Below, piece after piece: positions 25,638 through 32,740 of a stretch of DNA of 64,000 bases. Positions within the stretch are counted from its first letter, which is position 1. Every line of letters begins with the position of its first letter. The position numbers and the translations under genes are program-made. Location of the stretch: contig JAAZNU010000003.1 in NCBI GenBank assembly GCA_012798135.1, positions 1 through 64,000 on the forward strand. Reading direction: 5' to 3'. The DNA comes from Veillonellaceae bacterium. GTDB taxonomy: Bacteria > Bacillota_C > Negativicutes > UBA1444. Below the pieces are notes generated by a model. The model did no database searches. It was not told where the DNA came from and saw nothing but the letters and a program-made list of their open reading frames with translations.

Positions 25638-26239
25638 GGCGCTGATGCTTTCCGCCCTCGGACAAAATAGCACTCGTCCATCTCAAAACAGGCCTCGAGC
25701 ACAAATCCCGCCACCCGGAACAGCTCGCCGACCTCCTCGCACGGCGGCAACCGATCCTCCCGCACGGTTTTGCTTTCCCCGTGAATCGCGTTGACCTGGG
25801 CGCGGGAGATATCGTGGAAAACATGCAGCCGCCCCCCCGGTGCCAGCCATTCTTCAATGGCCTTGCGCAAAAACGCCGGCCGGTCCTGAATATGGGGAAA
25901 GAAATTCAGGCAGGTCACATGCCGGAACTGGCAATCCGTTGTGAATTCCATAATATCGGCGCGGCGAACGGCGACATTGTCGAACTGTGCCAACTTGCGG
26001 GCGGCGATCTTCACCATGTTGTCGGCGATATCGAGGCCCAGGACGCGACCGGAGTCCCCGACTCGCTCCCGTAGAAACGGGATCAGCACGCCGGTGCCAC
26101 AGCCGAGGTCCAAGACGGTATCGCCGGGGCCGATGCCGGTCCGGGCGGTCAACTCCCACAATTGGCCCGGATCGTGGGCGCGGGTCGTATCCCAGCTTTC
26201 CGCCAGGGCATTGAAGAATTCCCGGTCATTGCGTTCCAT
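25634..26239 (-). CDS. Class I SAM-dependent methyltransferase
   Basis: 201 residues from the ATG at 26239, six bases after GTGAGG; earlier in-frame starts overlap the receptor gene. SAM-binding motif I is VLDLGCGTGVLIPFL (about 42-56), motif II acidic GLDIADNM, motif III PGGRLHVFHD, as in UbiE/Methyltransf_11 enzymes. The substrate is unknown. It follows the TonB-dependent receptor directly and ends inside the leader B promoter. It may modify the small molecule taken up by the neighbouring transporters, or a metallophore, but no biosynthetic partner is present. Confidence 0.82.
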   Translation of the reverse strand: MERNDREFFNALAESWDTTRAHDPGQLWELTARTGIGPGDTVLDLGCGTGVLIPFLRERVGDSGRVLGLDIADNMVKIAARKLAQFDNVAVRRADIMEFTTDCQFRHVTCLNFFPHIQDRPAFLRKAIEEWLAPGGRLHVFHDISRAQVNAIHGESKTVREDRLPPCEEVGELFRVAGFVLEACFEMDECYFVRGRKASAP

Positions 26240-26247
26240 ACTCATCC

Positions 26248-28275
26248 TCACCAAGCCTGCGTAAACGATACCAGGAACCGTCGTCCCGGCATCGGATAGC
26301 CATATTGTTCGACATAGGACTGATTGAACAGGTTTTGGATATACAGGCCCAGCGTCCGCTTGTCGCCGAGATCGCGGACGAACTCGATGTTGTGCACCGT
26401 ATAGCCGTTAATCCGGTAGACGGTTCCCGGCGTTGTCATGCCGTCCCGCTGCGGACTCACATAATTGAAGGTGTAACGCAGCCGCCAGGGTTTCGCGTCA
26501 TAGGCCCAGGTCAGGCCGAGCTTGTGCTGGGGCCGGTAGTCCAGTTCATCGGACAGCCCTTTGTTGTCCGCCGCCGCCTGTCCGGCTTTTTCCGTCTTTT
26601 GATAGGTATACGCCAGCGTCAGAGAATTACGTTTGTCCATTTGCCAACGATGCTCCAGTTCCAGGCCCCAGAGGTTCACATGATCGATATTGTATGAATA
26701 GTACGGATAAACATGCTGAAACTGGATGAAATCATCCACCGACTGATAGTATGCCGTGGCCTTACCGCTGTGCTGCTTGCTGTATTTATGCTCCACAGCC
26801 AGTTCGTAACCGGTGCCTTGTTCCGGTTTCAGGGCCTGGTGATAGGAAGGATTGACGCCCGAACCGGAATTGTAGTTTTGCCCCCACCAATAGAACTCGG
26901 CCATTGACGGCGCCCGCCACAGCCGGTTCACCGAAAGGTATGTCGTGGTCGCAGCGTCGTTTTTCCAGGCGAAGCTCAGCTTGGGCGACAGGGCGCTGCC
27001 GCTGGAGGACTGGGCATTCGTCCATCGATCAGAGTCAGCGCCGCCGTTGTAGCTGTCGTAGCGCAGGCCAGCATAGGCGCGCCAGCGTTTGTTGAGCTGC
27101 CAGGAGTCGTCAAGATATATACCAAACAGATTGATTTTCTGGGATGGATACATGTCGCTGGATCCTGCCGGCTTCACATACCAAGTCCCGTCGCCATACC
27201 GCAGTCGCTTGTATTCCAGCCCATAACCGAACTCGTGGCGGTCTCGTTTTTCCTTGCCGGTAAAGGCGAAGCTGTCGGATGTATCGGTGACGACATCCCT
27301 GTCCAGCACCAGTACCCCGGCGGCGGAGTAATTCACTTCCCGTCGTTTCTCGTCATTCTTGTAATAGGCGAATTGCCAGTGGCCGTTTTGGGTCTTGTGG
27401 CGATAGGTCAGGTCATAATTAAAATTTCGCTTGTTCCAATATGCGCCGGGATTCACGGTGGTCTGCGGCCCGCCCGGCGAGATTGTGTCGCCCAGAGCTG
27501 TCGGATAGCTGGAATCGTAATTGGCCAAGGAAGGGTCGTTCTTCACGATGAAGCCGCGCCTTGTTTCGGTATAATTCAGTCCGACCAAAAATTTATCCTT
27601 ATCGCTGCCCCAGCCGAATCGGCCGCCGACCTGATCTTGCTTGAAGTCGTTGTTACGCAAATAGGCGTCGGCAGACTGGTGGTTGGCGTAAATATCATAA
27701 GTAAAATTGCCGTTCGATCCGCCTTGGCGGACATAATAACCCTGTCGGCCCTGGTCGCCGATGATCACCGTGGCTTCGCCGCCTGACGGCTTTTCCTTCG
27801 TCACGATATTGATGACGCCGCCCAGCGTATTGCCATAGGCGGCGGATTTGCCGCCCTTGATGATCTGGATCTTTTCCACCGTGTCCAGAGGAATGGTATT
27901 CCAGTCGATGTAGTACCCACCCATGACTCCCGCCGTGTTGACGGGACGACCGTTGAGCAAGACGGTGAAACGTCGGGCATCGAAGCCCCTTAACTTGACA
28001 GTTCCGTCCTGATTGTCGCCGACCGAGCTTCTCTGCTGAATGTCGATGCCGGCGGTCTGACGCAAAATTTCCGGTAAAGTGGCGGTTTTAGCCGGGTTGA
28101 CGTGGTGAAGATTGATCGTATCCTCTGGGAGCGGCGTTTGCGTTGTTTCACCGACGATCACTATTTCCTGAATATCGTAGCTCGGCATTTCGGCGGCCCC
28201 GGCAATCATCGACAACGTCAACAACGCTCCCAGCAACAGCAAGGTCGGCAATATTTTAACATATTTTCGATTCAT
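26248..28275 (-). CDS. TonB-dependent outer-membrane receptor
   Basis: 675 residues. Signal peptide ends near residue 28 (IAGAAE). A TonB-box-like EIVIVG (about 37-42), plug domain with LPEILRQTAGIDIQQ, VKLRGFDARRFTVLLNGRPV, VEKIQIIKGGKSAAYGNTLGGVINIVTK (about 65-160), then a 22-strand barrel ending in the terminal phenylalanine/tryptophan strand RRFLVSFTQAW. It imports a scarce ligand with energy from TonB; the closest TonB-ExbBD set in the window is at 50.3-52.1 kb. Its start overlaps the ECF S gene by four bases. Ligand unknown. Confidence 0.93.
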   Translation of the reverse strand: MNRKYVKILPTLLLLGALLTLSMIAGAAEMPSYDIQEIVIVGETTQTPLPEDTINLHHVNPAKTATLPEILRQTAGIDIQQRSSVGDNQDGTVKLRGFDARRFTVLLNGRPVNTAGVMGGYYIDWNTIPLDTVEKIQIIKGGKSAAYGNTLGGVINIVTKEKPSGGEATVIIGDQGRQGYYVRQGGSNGNFTYDIYANHQSADAYLRNNDFKQDQVGGRFGWGSDKDKFLVGLNYTETRRGFIVKNDPSLANYDSSYPTALGDTISPGGPQTTVNPGAYWNKRNFNYDLTYRHKTQNGHWQFAYYKNDEKRREVNYSAAGVLVLDRDVVTDTSDSFAFTGKEKRDRHEFGYGLEYKRLRYGDGTWYVKPAGSSDMYPSQKINLFGIYLDDSWQLNKRWRAYAGLRYDSYNGGADSDRWTNAQSSSGSALSPKLSFAWKNDAATTTYLSVNRLWRAPSMAEFYWWGQNYNSGSGVNPSYHQALKPEQGTGYELAVEHKYSKQHSGKATAYYQSVDDFIQFQHVYPYYSYNIDHVNLWGLELEHRWQMDKRNSLTLAYTYQKTEKAGQAAADNKGLSDELDYRPQHKLGLTWAYDAKPWRLRYTFNYVSPQRDGMTTPGTVYRINGYTVHNIEFVRDLGDKRTLGLYIQNLFNQSYVEQYGYPMPGRRFLVSFTQAW

Positions 28276-28781
28276 CTATGCATCCATCCTTCCAGACGTT
28301 TTACCGACAAGGGAATAAACAACAACTGAATGATCAGACCCGGAATTCCTTTGGCGACCATAGCGCCAAGGTAAACCAAGGGAGTCCAGGGAAACTCCAC
28401 GAACTGCGCCAGCAGCCCTACCATCATCCCGGCGACAAGCCGTCCTGCCAGCATCGCCCCGATCAGTGCGGTCAGCAATCCTTTACCCGGATGCAGCCAA
28501 CCGGCAACACCACCGTATACGGCCAACTCCGGAATCATAAGTGGCAAGTTAGGAAACAATGGCGGCATTCCCGTTAACAACGTACTGCAAATCGGCGTCA
28601 GAATACCGACCAGCGCTCCGGTCATCGGACCGCACAGCAGTCCGGCCAGCAAAACCGGAATGTGCATCGGCAAAAAGATCGATCCGGACGCCCCCGCGGC
28701 ATGAAAAGCCACTGGCAGCAACACTCCGGCGGCGATGAGTACCGCGCCCCGCGCACCATTCTGCAACGCCGACACTTTCAA
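28272..28781 (-). CDS. ECF transporter substrate-binding (S) component
   Basis: 169 residues from a TTG at 28781, seven bases after AAAGGAGG; the frame extends to 28802. About five to six hydrophobic helices with the S-component pattern MHIPVLLAGLLCGPMTGALV, LLTGMPPLFPNLPLMIPELA and a late VAKGIPGLIIQ. S components bind vitamins or metals and dock on a shared EcfA/A'/T module. No ATPase or T gene accompanies it here; the module at 46.1-48.6 kb could serve. It heads the leader-A operon with the TonB-dependent receptor. Substrate not recognised. Confidence 0.8.
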   Translation of the reverse strand: MKVSALQNGARGAVLIAAGVLLPVAFHAAGASGSIFLPMHIPVLLAGLLCGPMTGALVGILTPICSTLLTGMPPLFPNLPLMIPELAVYGGVAGWLHPGKGLLTALIGAMLAGRLVAGMMVGLLAQFVEFPWTPLVYLGAMVAKGIPGLIIQLLFIPLSVKRLEGWMHR

Positions 28782-28805
28782 AGTCTTTCCTCCTTTCACC
28801 AAAAT

Positions 28806-28851
28806 AAAGAACCGGAATCGACCTTCTTCAGACGGTCAACTCCGGTTCTTT
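28806..28851 (-). terminator. Second hairpin in leader A, terminator or RBS switch
   Basis: AAAGAACCGGA (arm 28841-28851 on the minus strand) pairs with TCCGGTTCTTT (arm 28806-28816), with an inner GACC/GGTC pair, followed by ATTTTGG and then at once by the GAAAGGAGG ribosome site. It could end transcription a second time or gate translation. Leader B lacks it. Confidence 0.6.
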
Positions 28852-28892
28852 AAAAAGATTCCGGTGGCTTCAGCCATTTGTCAGAAAAAAAA

Positions 28893-28994
28893 AGCCATGA
28901 AGATCAAGTTCCCTGGCGGAACTGACAAACCTTCATGGCTTAGTCTTTGTATCCACAGTCGCCGCTTCAGCGACGTTTGGCGGTGCATCCCGCC
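28893..28994 (-). ncRNA. Leader RNA A: candidate riboswitch with terminator
   Basis: With the -10 at 29001-29006, transcription should begin at or near 28994, exactly at the first paired base of GGCGGGAUGCACCGCC. Next come ACGUCGCUGAAGCGGCG (hairpin), GAUACAAAGACUA, and a 10-bp terminator stem AGCCAUGAAG / CUUCAUGGCU (28931-28940 with 28893-28902) ending in ten U residues. The same order, hairpin sequences and internal-loop sequence AAGGUUUGUC occur in leader B, 3.4 kb away. It lies before the ECF S component and TonB receptor. The ligand is unknown; a compound imported by both operons is the obvious guess. Confidence 0.72.
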
Positions 28995-29000
28995 TTATTC

Positions 29001-29029
29001 ATAATAACGGGAAACCGCATTAAAGTCAA
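29001..29029 (-). promoter_or_regulatory. Promoter of leader RNA A
   Basis: TTGACT (29024-29029), 17-base spacer, TATTAT (29001-29006) on the minus strand. It lies seven bases beyond the stop of the preceding gene and six bases before the first hairpin of the leader. Confidence 0.87.
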
Positions 29030-29036
29030 GGCTTCG

Positions 29037-29975
29037 TTACCCGTATATCCGACTTTCCAGCGCAAACTGCCGCATAAACCAACGCGCGTACCAATGGAGA
29101 GTCCAGGGAATAGGAATAATCACGATGGCGGAAAAAACGAACACCAGGGTCCGCCACAAAATTTCCAGCCCAGTACCGGTAAACGTCAACTGGATATTCG
29201 TTCCTTCCACCTTTCGGCACACCCAGCGCATATTAGCGGCAACAACCCAAGCCCAGCCAATAATCGTAAACACTGATAAACCAATTAAGAGATACCAGCT
29301 AACGAACCGCCAATATCCCCCGGTAAACCGGAGGGCTAATGGGCGTCCGTCCGCCGTCAGTTTACCTACGACCCAGCGGATCAGCACTAGGGAAAGATAG
29401 GGTTGCAAAAACAATGGAATAAGCTGAAACATAGGATTTTTAACGACGCCGAGATAACCACTCAGAGCCAGGACAATACAAAACAACCACTTGTCCCCGG
29501 GGGTGCCGGTAAATTCCAGACGTGATAACTGTGGTAGCCGCAAGTGCGCGATAAACCATTGATAGAAACCAGTAATGCTCCAGGGAGCCGGAATAATCAG
29601 AAGCGTGCCGAATATGAGGAGCAGAGTCCGACCAAACAGAGCGCCCACGCCGCCAATAAATTCTATCGGCTGAGGAGAAACGTTCCCGCCCGGATTGACG
29701 GCCGAACTGAAAAAAGCCCCGGCTTTGACCCATTCCGTCATTCCTTCGCTGCATATCAGAGCATCGCCGGCCACCTGCCCCCGCATCACCCAGTCCCGCA
29801 ACTGCTCCTCGGGATACGGCCCCGACTGTTGTCCCGCGATCAATACATACCAAGTTCGTGCTACCGGCGGAAAAGTTCCCGGAAGCGGCGGTGGATTCAT
29901 CGGCAAACTTGTTCCGCAAGCACCACAAAAGTTTGCCGAATTCGGATTGTCAACTCCACATTGGGCACAACGCAA
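29037..29975 (-). CDS. Membrane protein with zinc ribbon and GYF_2 domain
   Basis: 312 residues from a TTG at 29975, six bases after GGAGGAG; the GTG at 29990 would place the ribosome site inside the gene. A short zinc ribbon (CAQC and CGAC, residues 3-20) and a proline linker precede a GYF_2-type domain (WYVLIAGQQSGPYPEEQLRD, about 42-90) and six or more membrane helices in two related halves (each with an RTL.F.F....IIP.PW motif and a W-R-F tail). Such multi-module proteins are of unknown function. It is preceded by the terminator at 30074-30121. Confidence 0.65.
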   Translation of the reverse strand: MRCAQCGVDNPNSANFCGACGTSLPMNPPPLPGTFPPVARTWYVLIAGQQSGPYPEEQLRDWVMRGQVAGDALICSEGMTEWVKAGAFFSSAVNPGGNVSPQPIEFIGGVGALFGRTLLLIFGTLLIIPAPWSITGFYQWFIAHLRLPQLSRLEFTGTPGDKWLFCIVLALSGYLGVVKNPMFQLIPLFLQPYLSLVLIRWVVGKLTADGRPLALRFTGGYWRFVSWYLLIGLSVFTIIGWAWVVAANMRWVCRKVEGTNIQLTFTGTGLEILWRTLVFVFSAIVIIPIPWTLHWYARWFMRQFALESRIYG

Positions 29976-30073
29976 AATAATCTCCTCCACAAATTCAGCA
30001 ATGGCGATTCACAGATAATATGAAATTTATTTTATACCTTTTCCCAAGTTTATTCCAGTCCAAAATACAAAAA

Positions 30074-30121
30074 AGCCATGAACGTTGCGGTTTCTGCTGA
30101 AACCGTCAATCCTCCATGGCT
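30074..30121 (-). terminator. Terminator resembling the leader A/B terminator stem
   Basis: AGCCATG / CATGGCT arms (30115-30121 and 30074-30080) with an inner GGTTTC/GAAACC stem and a U-tract TTTTTTG on the minus strand. It also carries GGAGGATTGACGGTTTC, close to AAGGTTTGTCGGTTTC in leader B. It follows the zinc-ribbon gene, with no GCGGGATGCACCGC hairpin before it, so it acts as an ordinary terminator here. Confidence 0.75.
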
Positions 30122-30142
30122 GAATCTTTCAACTATCGCTGC

Positions 30143-30436
30143 TTAGTACTGTTCGCGTTGACGCCGGAAGCATTCGCGACACAAAATCGGCCGACCGGTT
30201 TTTGGCTCGAACGGCACTTCTGTTGGTGCACCGCACTCACTGCAAATAGCCGGATACATGACCCGTTCCCGGCCTTCAGTGTTGTTCTGGCGCTGTCTTC
30301 TGGCCGACCGGCAGGCAGGGCAGCGCGCCGGTTCGTTCTCAAAACCTTTCTCGGCGTAAAAAGCCTGTTCGCCGGCGGAGAAGATAAAATCAGCGCCGCA
30401 TTCCTTGCATTTGAGTGTTTTGTCCTGATACTCCAT
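30143..30436 (-). CDS. Small double zinc-ribbon protein under c-di-GMP control
   Basis: 97 residues with two treble-clef/ribbon sites: CKEC (near residue 10) with CPAC (near 39), and CSEC (near 66) with CREC (near 86). The first half (LKCKECGADFIFSAGEQAFY, YAEKGFENEPARCPACR) is the zinc-ribbon family often annotated zf-trcl, function unknown. The gene is the first one after a c-di-GMP-I riboswitch and is followed by a terminator, so it looks like a one-gene unit controlled by the second messenger. Confidence 0.82.
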   Translation of the reverse strand: MEYQDKTLKCKECGADFIFSAGEQAFYAEKGFENEPARCPACRSARRQRQNNTEGRERVMYPAICSECGAPTEVPFEPKTGRPILCRECFRRQREQY

Positions 30437-30560
30437 TTCCTCATCTCCTGAATTTAATAATATTAAAGCGGGGCCAGACTATTAGGAATAGTTCCTATTA
30501 ATCTGTAAATTAATCATACCCCTCCTTTTGCCCCGGGTCAACCCAAATAACAAATAAAAA

Positions 30561-30667
30561 CGCCGGCTGCCTTCTTGTGCGGAATGCAGCCTGGCGGTCA
30601 TCAGCAAAGTACTTTACTCTTAGACCCATGGCTTTGCGTCCTTGTCTTTAAACAAGTTTGCCCATAT
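30561..30667 (-). ncRNA. c-di-GMP-I (GEMM) riboswitch with terminator
   Basis: The minus strand reads AUGGGCAAAC, a hairpin CUUGU...ACAAG, then the hallmark GGACGCAAAGCCAUGGGUCU, AAG, a second hairpin AGUAAAG/CUUUGCU and GAUGACC closing on GGGUC. This is the GEMM-I layout. The 3' side CCGCCAGGCUGC also forms the left arm of a terminator CGCC(A)GGCUGC / GCAGCCGGCG (30586-30596 with 30561-30570), followed by UUUUUAUUU. Overlap of the aptamer 3' strand with the terminator suggests ligand-dependent transcription control of the zinc-ribbon gene, with the leader running about 125 bases further to its start. Confidence 0.88.
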
Positions 30668-30736
30668 CAACAGCTATGCGGCCGCTCTCTGCCGTTTTAT
30701 CAAGACCATCGCAAAATCCAGATTATTTCCAAATTA

Positions 30737-30765
30737 ATTTTATCCAAATTTTCAATCATAGTCAA
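30737..30765 (-). promoter_or_regulatory. Promoter of the c-di-GMP riboswitch transcript
   Basis: TTGACT (30760-30765), 17-base spacer, TAAAAT (30737-30742) on the minus strand, about 70 bases before the aptamer core. Confidence 0.8.
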
Positions 30766-30803
30766 TCATTTCGACTCCCGATAGTAATAAATTATTTTCA
30801 TGA

Positions 30804-31124
30804 TTAATTATACCTCCGTGCCGGATTCACGACTTCGAACGCCGACAAGATTCCGGCCGCAGCCGTTGGTAGATCCAGCTGTTGATTAGACAGCATTTCG
30901 CCCATGTTCAGCATAATCGCCGTTGTATTTTGCATCATGGAACGGGCGCCGGCGATCAGCGCTTCGTTCCGCGCCAGCACCGATTCACGATAGATCGCGC
31001 AGGCGATGCTTAGCAACAGCGTCATCTGCTCCCTGAGCGAGGCCGAATCGCAACGTGCAGCTTGCTCCCGCACTCGTGCCAGACAGTCCTGGTATTGGCG
31101 AATCAACTCATTCATCTCATGCAT
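30804..31124 (-). CDS. Small helical protein of unknown function behind a B12 riboswitch
   Basis: 106 residues from the ATG at 31124, eight bases after GGAGG; the frame reaches an ATG at 31139, but that ATG overlaps the ribosome site. All-helical, no membrane segment, no signal peptide: ELIRQYQDCLARVREQAARC, a central QMTLLLSIACAIYRESVLAR, and a C-terminal QNTTAIMLNMGEML. Two or three cysteines, no metal motif. No family recognised. It is the only gene before the next promoter, so it appears to be the sole target of the cobalamin riboswitch upstream. Confidence 0.65.
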   Translation of the reverse strand: MHEMNELIRQYQDCLARVREQAARCDSASLREQMTLLLSIACAIYRESVLARNEALIAGARSMMQNTTAIMLNMGEMLSNQQLDLPTAAAGILSAFEVVNPARRYN

Positions 31125-31224
31125 TGCTTGAACCTCCATACTTTATGCAATTCGAAACATACACACAAAAAAAAAACAGCTTCCCGATCAGAAAGCTATT
31201 TGGGCACAAGCAACCCCAAAAAAA

Positions 31225-31245
31225 TCCCGGCAAAATATGCCGGGA
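31225..31245 (-). terminator. Terminator of cobalamin riboswitch 1
   Basis: TCCCGGCA / TGCCGGGA stem (31225-31232 with 31238-31245), five-base loop and a run of seven T on the minus strand. It lies between the aptamer and the 106-residue gene, as expected for transcription attenuation. The same stem sequence occurs after riboswitch 2 (54353-54375). Confidence 0.9.
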
Positions 31246-31311
31246 AGAAGATGAGCACAGCTGCTGCGCCAAAATCCCCTCCCCATCACGCGTGGGTAAA
31301 AGCGGTGATTG

Positions 31312-31475
31312 TCAGACAGGCAGTTCTCCTGGCTTACGGATCATCGCTTACCCAAGCCTTCCCAAGACTCTCGTCCCAGTAGCATAACTATGGGTCCACT
31401 CCCCGATACAGTGGCGGGACCGCGCCGGTATCGCACCGGACTTCCCTATTAAGCCCTTTCGGGCACCTATCCCTA
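31312..31475 (-). ncRNA. Cobalamin (B12) riboswitch 1
   Basis: The minus strand starts with AGGUGCCCGAAAGGGCUUAA, then UAGGGAAGUCCGGUGCGAUA, the B12 box region GGUCCCGCCACUGUA, and ends with GCCAGGAGAACUGCCUGUC, the standard elements of the adenosylcobalamin aptamer in order. It is followed by a terminator and the 106-residue gene. The stretch 31125-31607 holds nothing else. Binding of cobalamin should favour termination and lower expression. Confidence 0.96.
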
Positions 31476-31511
31476 CTATGAAGTTGTCAAAAATTAATAT
31501 TTTCGTCTATT

Positions 31512-31540
31512 ATTCTGTCATCCGTCGATTCATTTGTCAA
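31512..31540 (-). promoter_or_regulatory. Promoter of cobalamin riboswitch 1
   Basis: TTGACA (31535-31540), 17-base spacer, CAGAAT (31512-31517) on the minus strand, about 35 bases before the aptamer. Confidence 0.65.
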
Positions 31541-31607
31541 CACCAGTATCCAATGTAATATTGCAGTCAGAGTGCCCTGCCCCGGATTTTTAGCCGAAAA
31601 ATTTAAG

Positions 31608-32588
31608 TTAAGTTGCAGTAAGTGGGCTGCCCCCCGCCAGTCCCAATGCCGCCCGTTGTCCGGCCACCTTTGTCGCCCAGTCCAGCGGCGACTTTTGCAC
31701 AAACTCATGGACTAACCATTGCGGTTGCACGAAGTTGAGCAACCTCCGGGCCGTGGTTGTCGAAAACGGCTCGTGCCGGTCGATCCGCATCACGTGGCGC
31801 ATGTCCTCCATGATGTCACGGGGTAGCCGGTCGGTCTGCCGCATCCGGCGAACGTACTCCCCCGACAGGGAACAATGCAGATGCATACCGCGAATTCGTT
31901 CGCACAGATTTCCTAATCCGTCCAGTACTCGCAAAACATAATCCACACCGTCTGCCTCGTCGACTAGGTCCTGGTTCGTATTCATCAGATGACCCGTATC
32001 CAGCATTAACCCGACCCGCGGATGCCGGATTGTGTCCAGAAGAAATGCCGTCAACTCCCTGTCCAGCAAAGTCAACCCCGGCCACCACAAGTTTTCCAAC
32101 AACAGTTCCACATCATCGGGGATCGCCGGTGTCAATTCGTTGATCCATTGGCAGGCATCCCGCACGACTTCCCGAGATGTCGCGCTGAATCGCCAATCGT
32201 AGATCTCTTCCAGACGGTTGTGGCACACGTGCAACACCAAATATTTCGCACCGGTCGCCACCGACTGACGGATATTGTTCCGATAACGCTCAAGCCAATT
32301 TCCGCGTTTTAGTCCGCCGAAAATGGCGACGACCTCTTCCTCCGAATGAAACTGCCGCAACAGCTCCATCTTATCGCCCCGCCAAAAGTCCAGCCAACTC
32401 GGCCAAAAATGCAAATGGGAACCCTGTATCCATTCTCGTCGATGCACTGAGGGATCCCAATCTTCGCAGAGCATCATCTCCAAGCCGGCCAATTCATTGC
32501 GCTGCAAAAACTGCGCCAACGTCACCGCATTGTTATCTATTAGGTCCAGATCTGTCCGATAGTTCGACAGGTTAACCAGCTCCAGCAT
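31608..32588 (-). CDS. Xylose-isomerase-like TIM-barrel protein
   Basis: 326 residues. AP-endonuclease-2/sugar isomerase barrel pattern: N-terminal MLELVNLSNY strand, GLEMMLCEDWD, KYLVLHVCHNRLEEIYDW, ELLLENLWWPG, VGLMLDTGHLMNT, and GMHLHCSLSGEY, each carrying acidic or histidine residues at strand ends as in metal-dependent isomerases. The exact substrate is unknown. It has its own promoter and lies just after the B12-regulated operon and before riboswitch 1, so a link to corrinoid metabolism is possible but unproven. Confidence 0.65.
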   Translation of the reverse strand: MLELVNLSNYRTDLDLIDNNAVTLAQFLQRNELAGLEMMLCEDWDPSVHRREWIQGSHLHFWPSWLDFWRGDKMELLRQFHSEEEVVAIFGGLKRGNWLERYRNNIRQSVATGAKYLVLHVCHNRLEEIYDWRFSATSREVVRDACQWINELTPAIPDDVELLLENLWWPGLTLLDRELTAFLLDTIRHPRVGLMLDTGHLMNTNQDLVDEADGVDYVLRVLDGLGNLCERIRGMHLHCSLSGEYVRRMRQTDRLPRDIMEDMRHVMRIDRHEPFSTTTARRLLNFVQPQWLVHEFVQKSPLDWATKVAGQRAALGLAGGSPLTAT

Positions 32589-32630
32589 AATGCCTCACTT
32601 CATTACCGTTTGACATTTTACGCAATTTAT

Positions 32631-32658
32631 TGTATATCGCCTGCACCGTTTTCGCCAA
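32631..32658 (-). promoter_or_regulatory. Promoter of the TIM-barrel gene
   Basis: TTGGCG (32653-32658), 16-base spacer, TATACA (32631-32636) on the minus strand, with GTGAGG before the ATG. Confidence 0.55.
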
Positions 32659-32740
32659 GTTCAAATAAAGCCTATCAACTTTCATGATCATTGTACTACC
32701 TGGTGGCTACCTGGCAGCCATTCCGATATTTTTTCAGGAG

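Noticed and set aside
25499..28994. Leaders A and B as c-di-GMP (GEMM) riboswitches
   Set aside because: They lack the ACGCAAAGCC core and the GGGCAAAC strand that are clear in the true GEMM element at 30.6 kb; the AAAGACUAAGCC similarity is superficial.
30575..30784. 69-residue plus-strand frame
   Set aside because: Covers the c-di-GMP riboswitch and its promoter on the other strand; no ribosome site.
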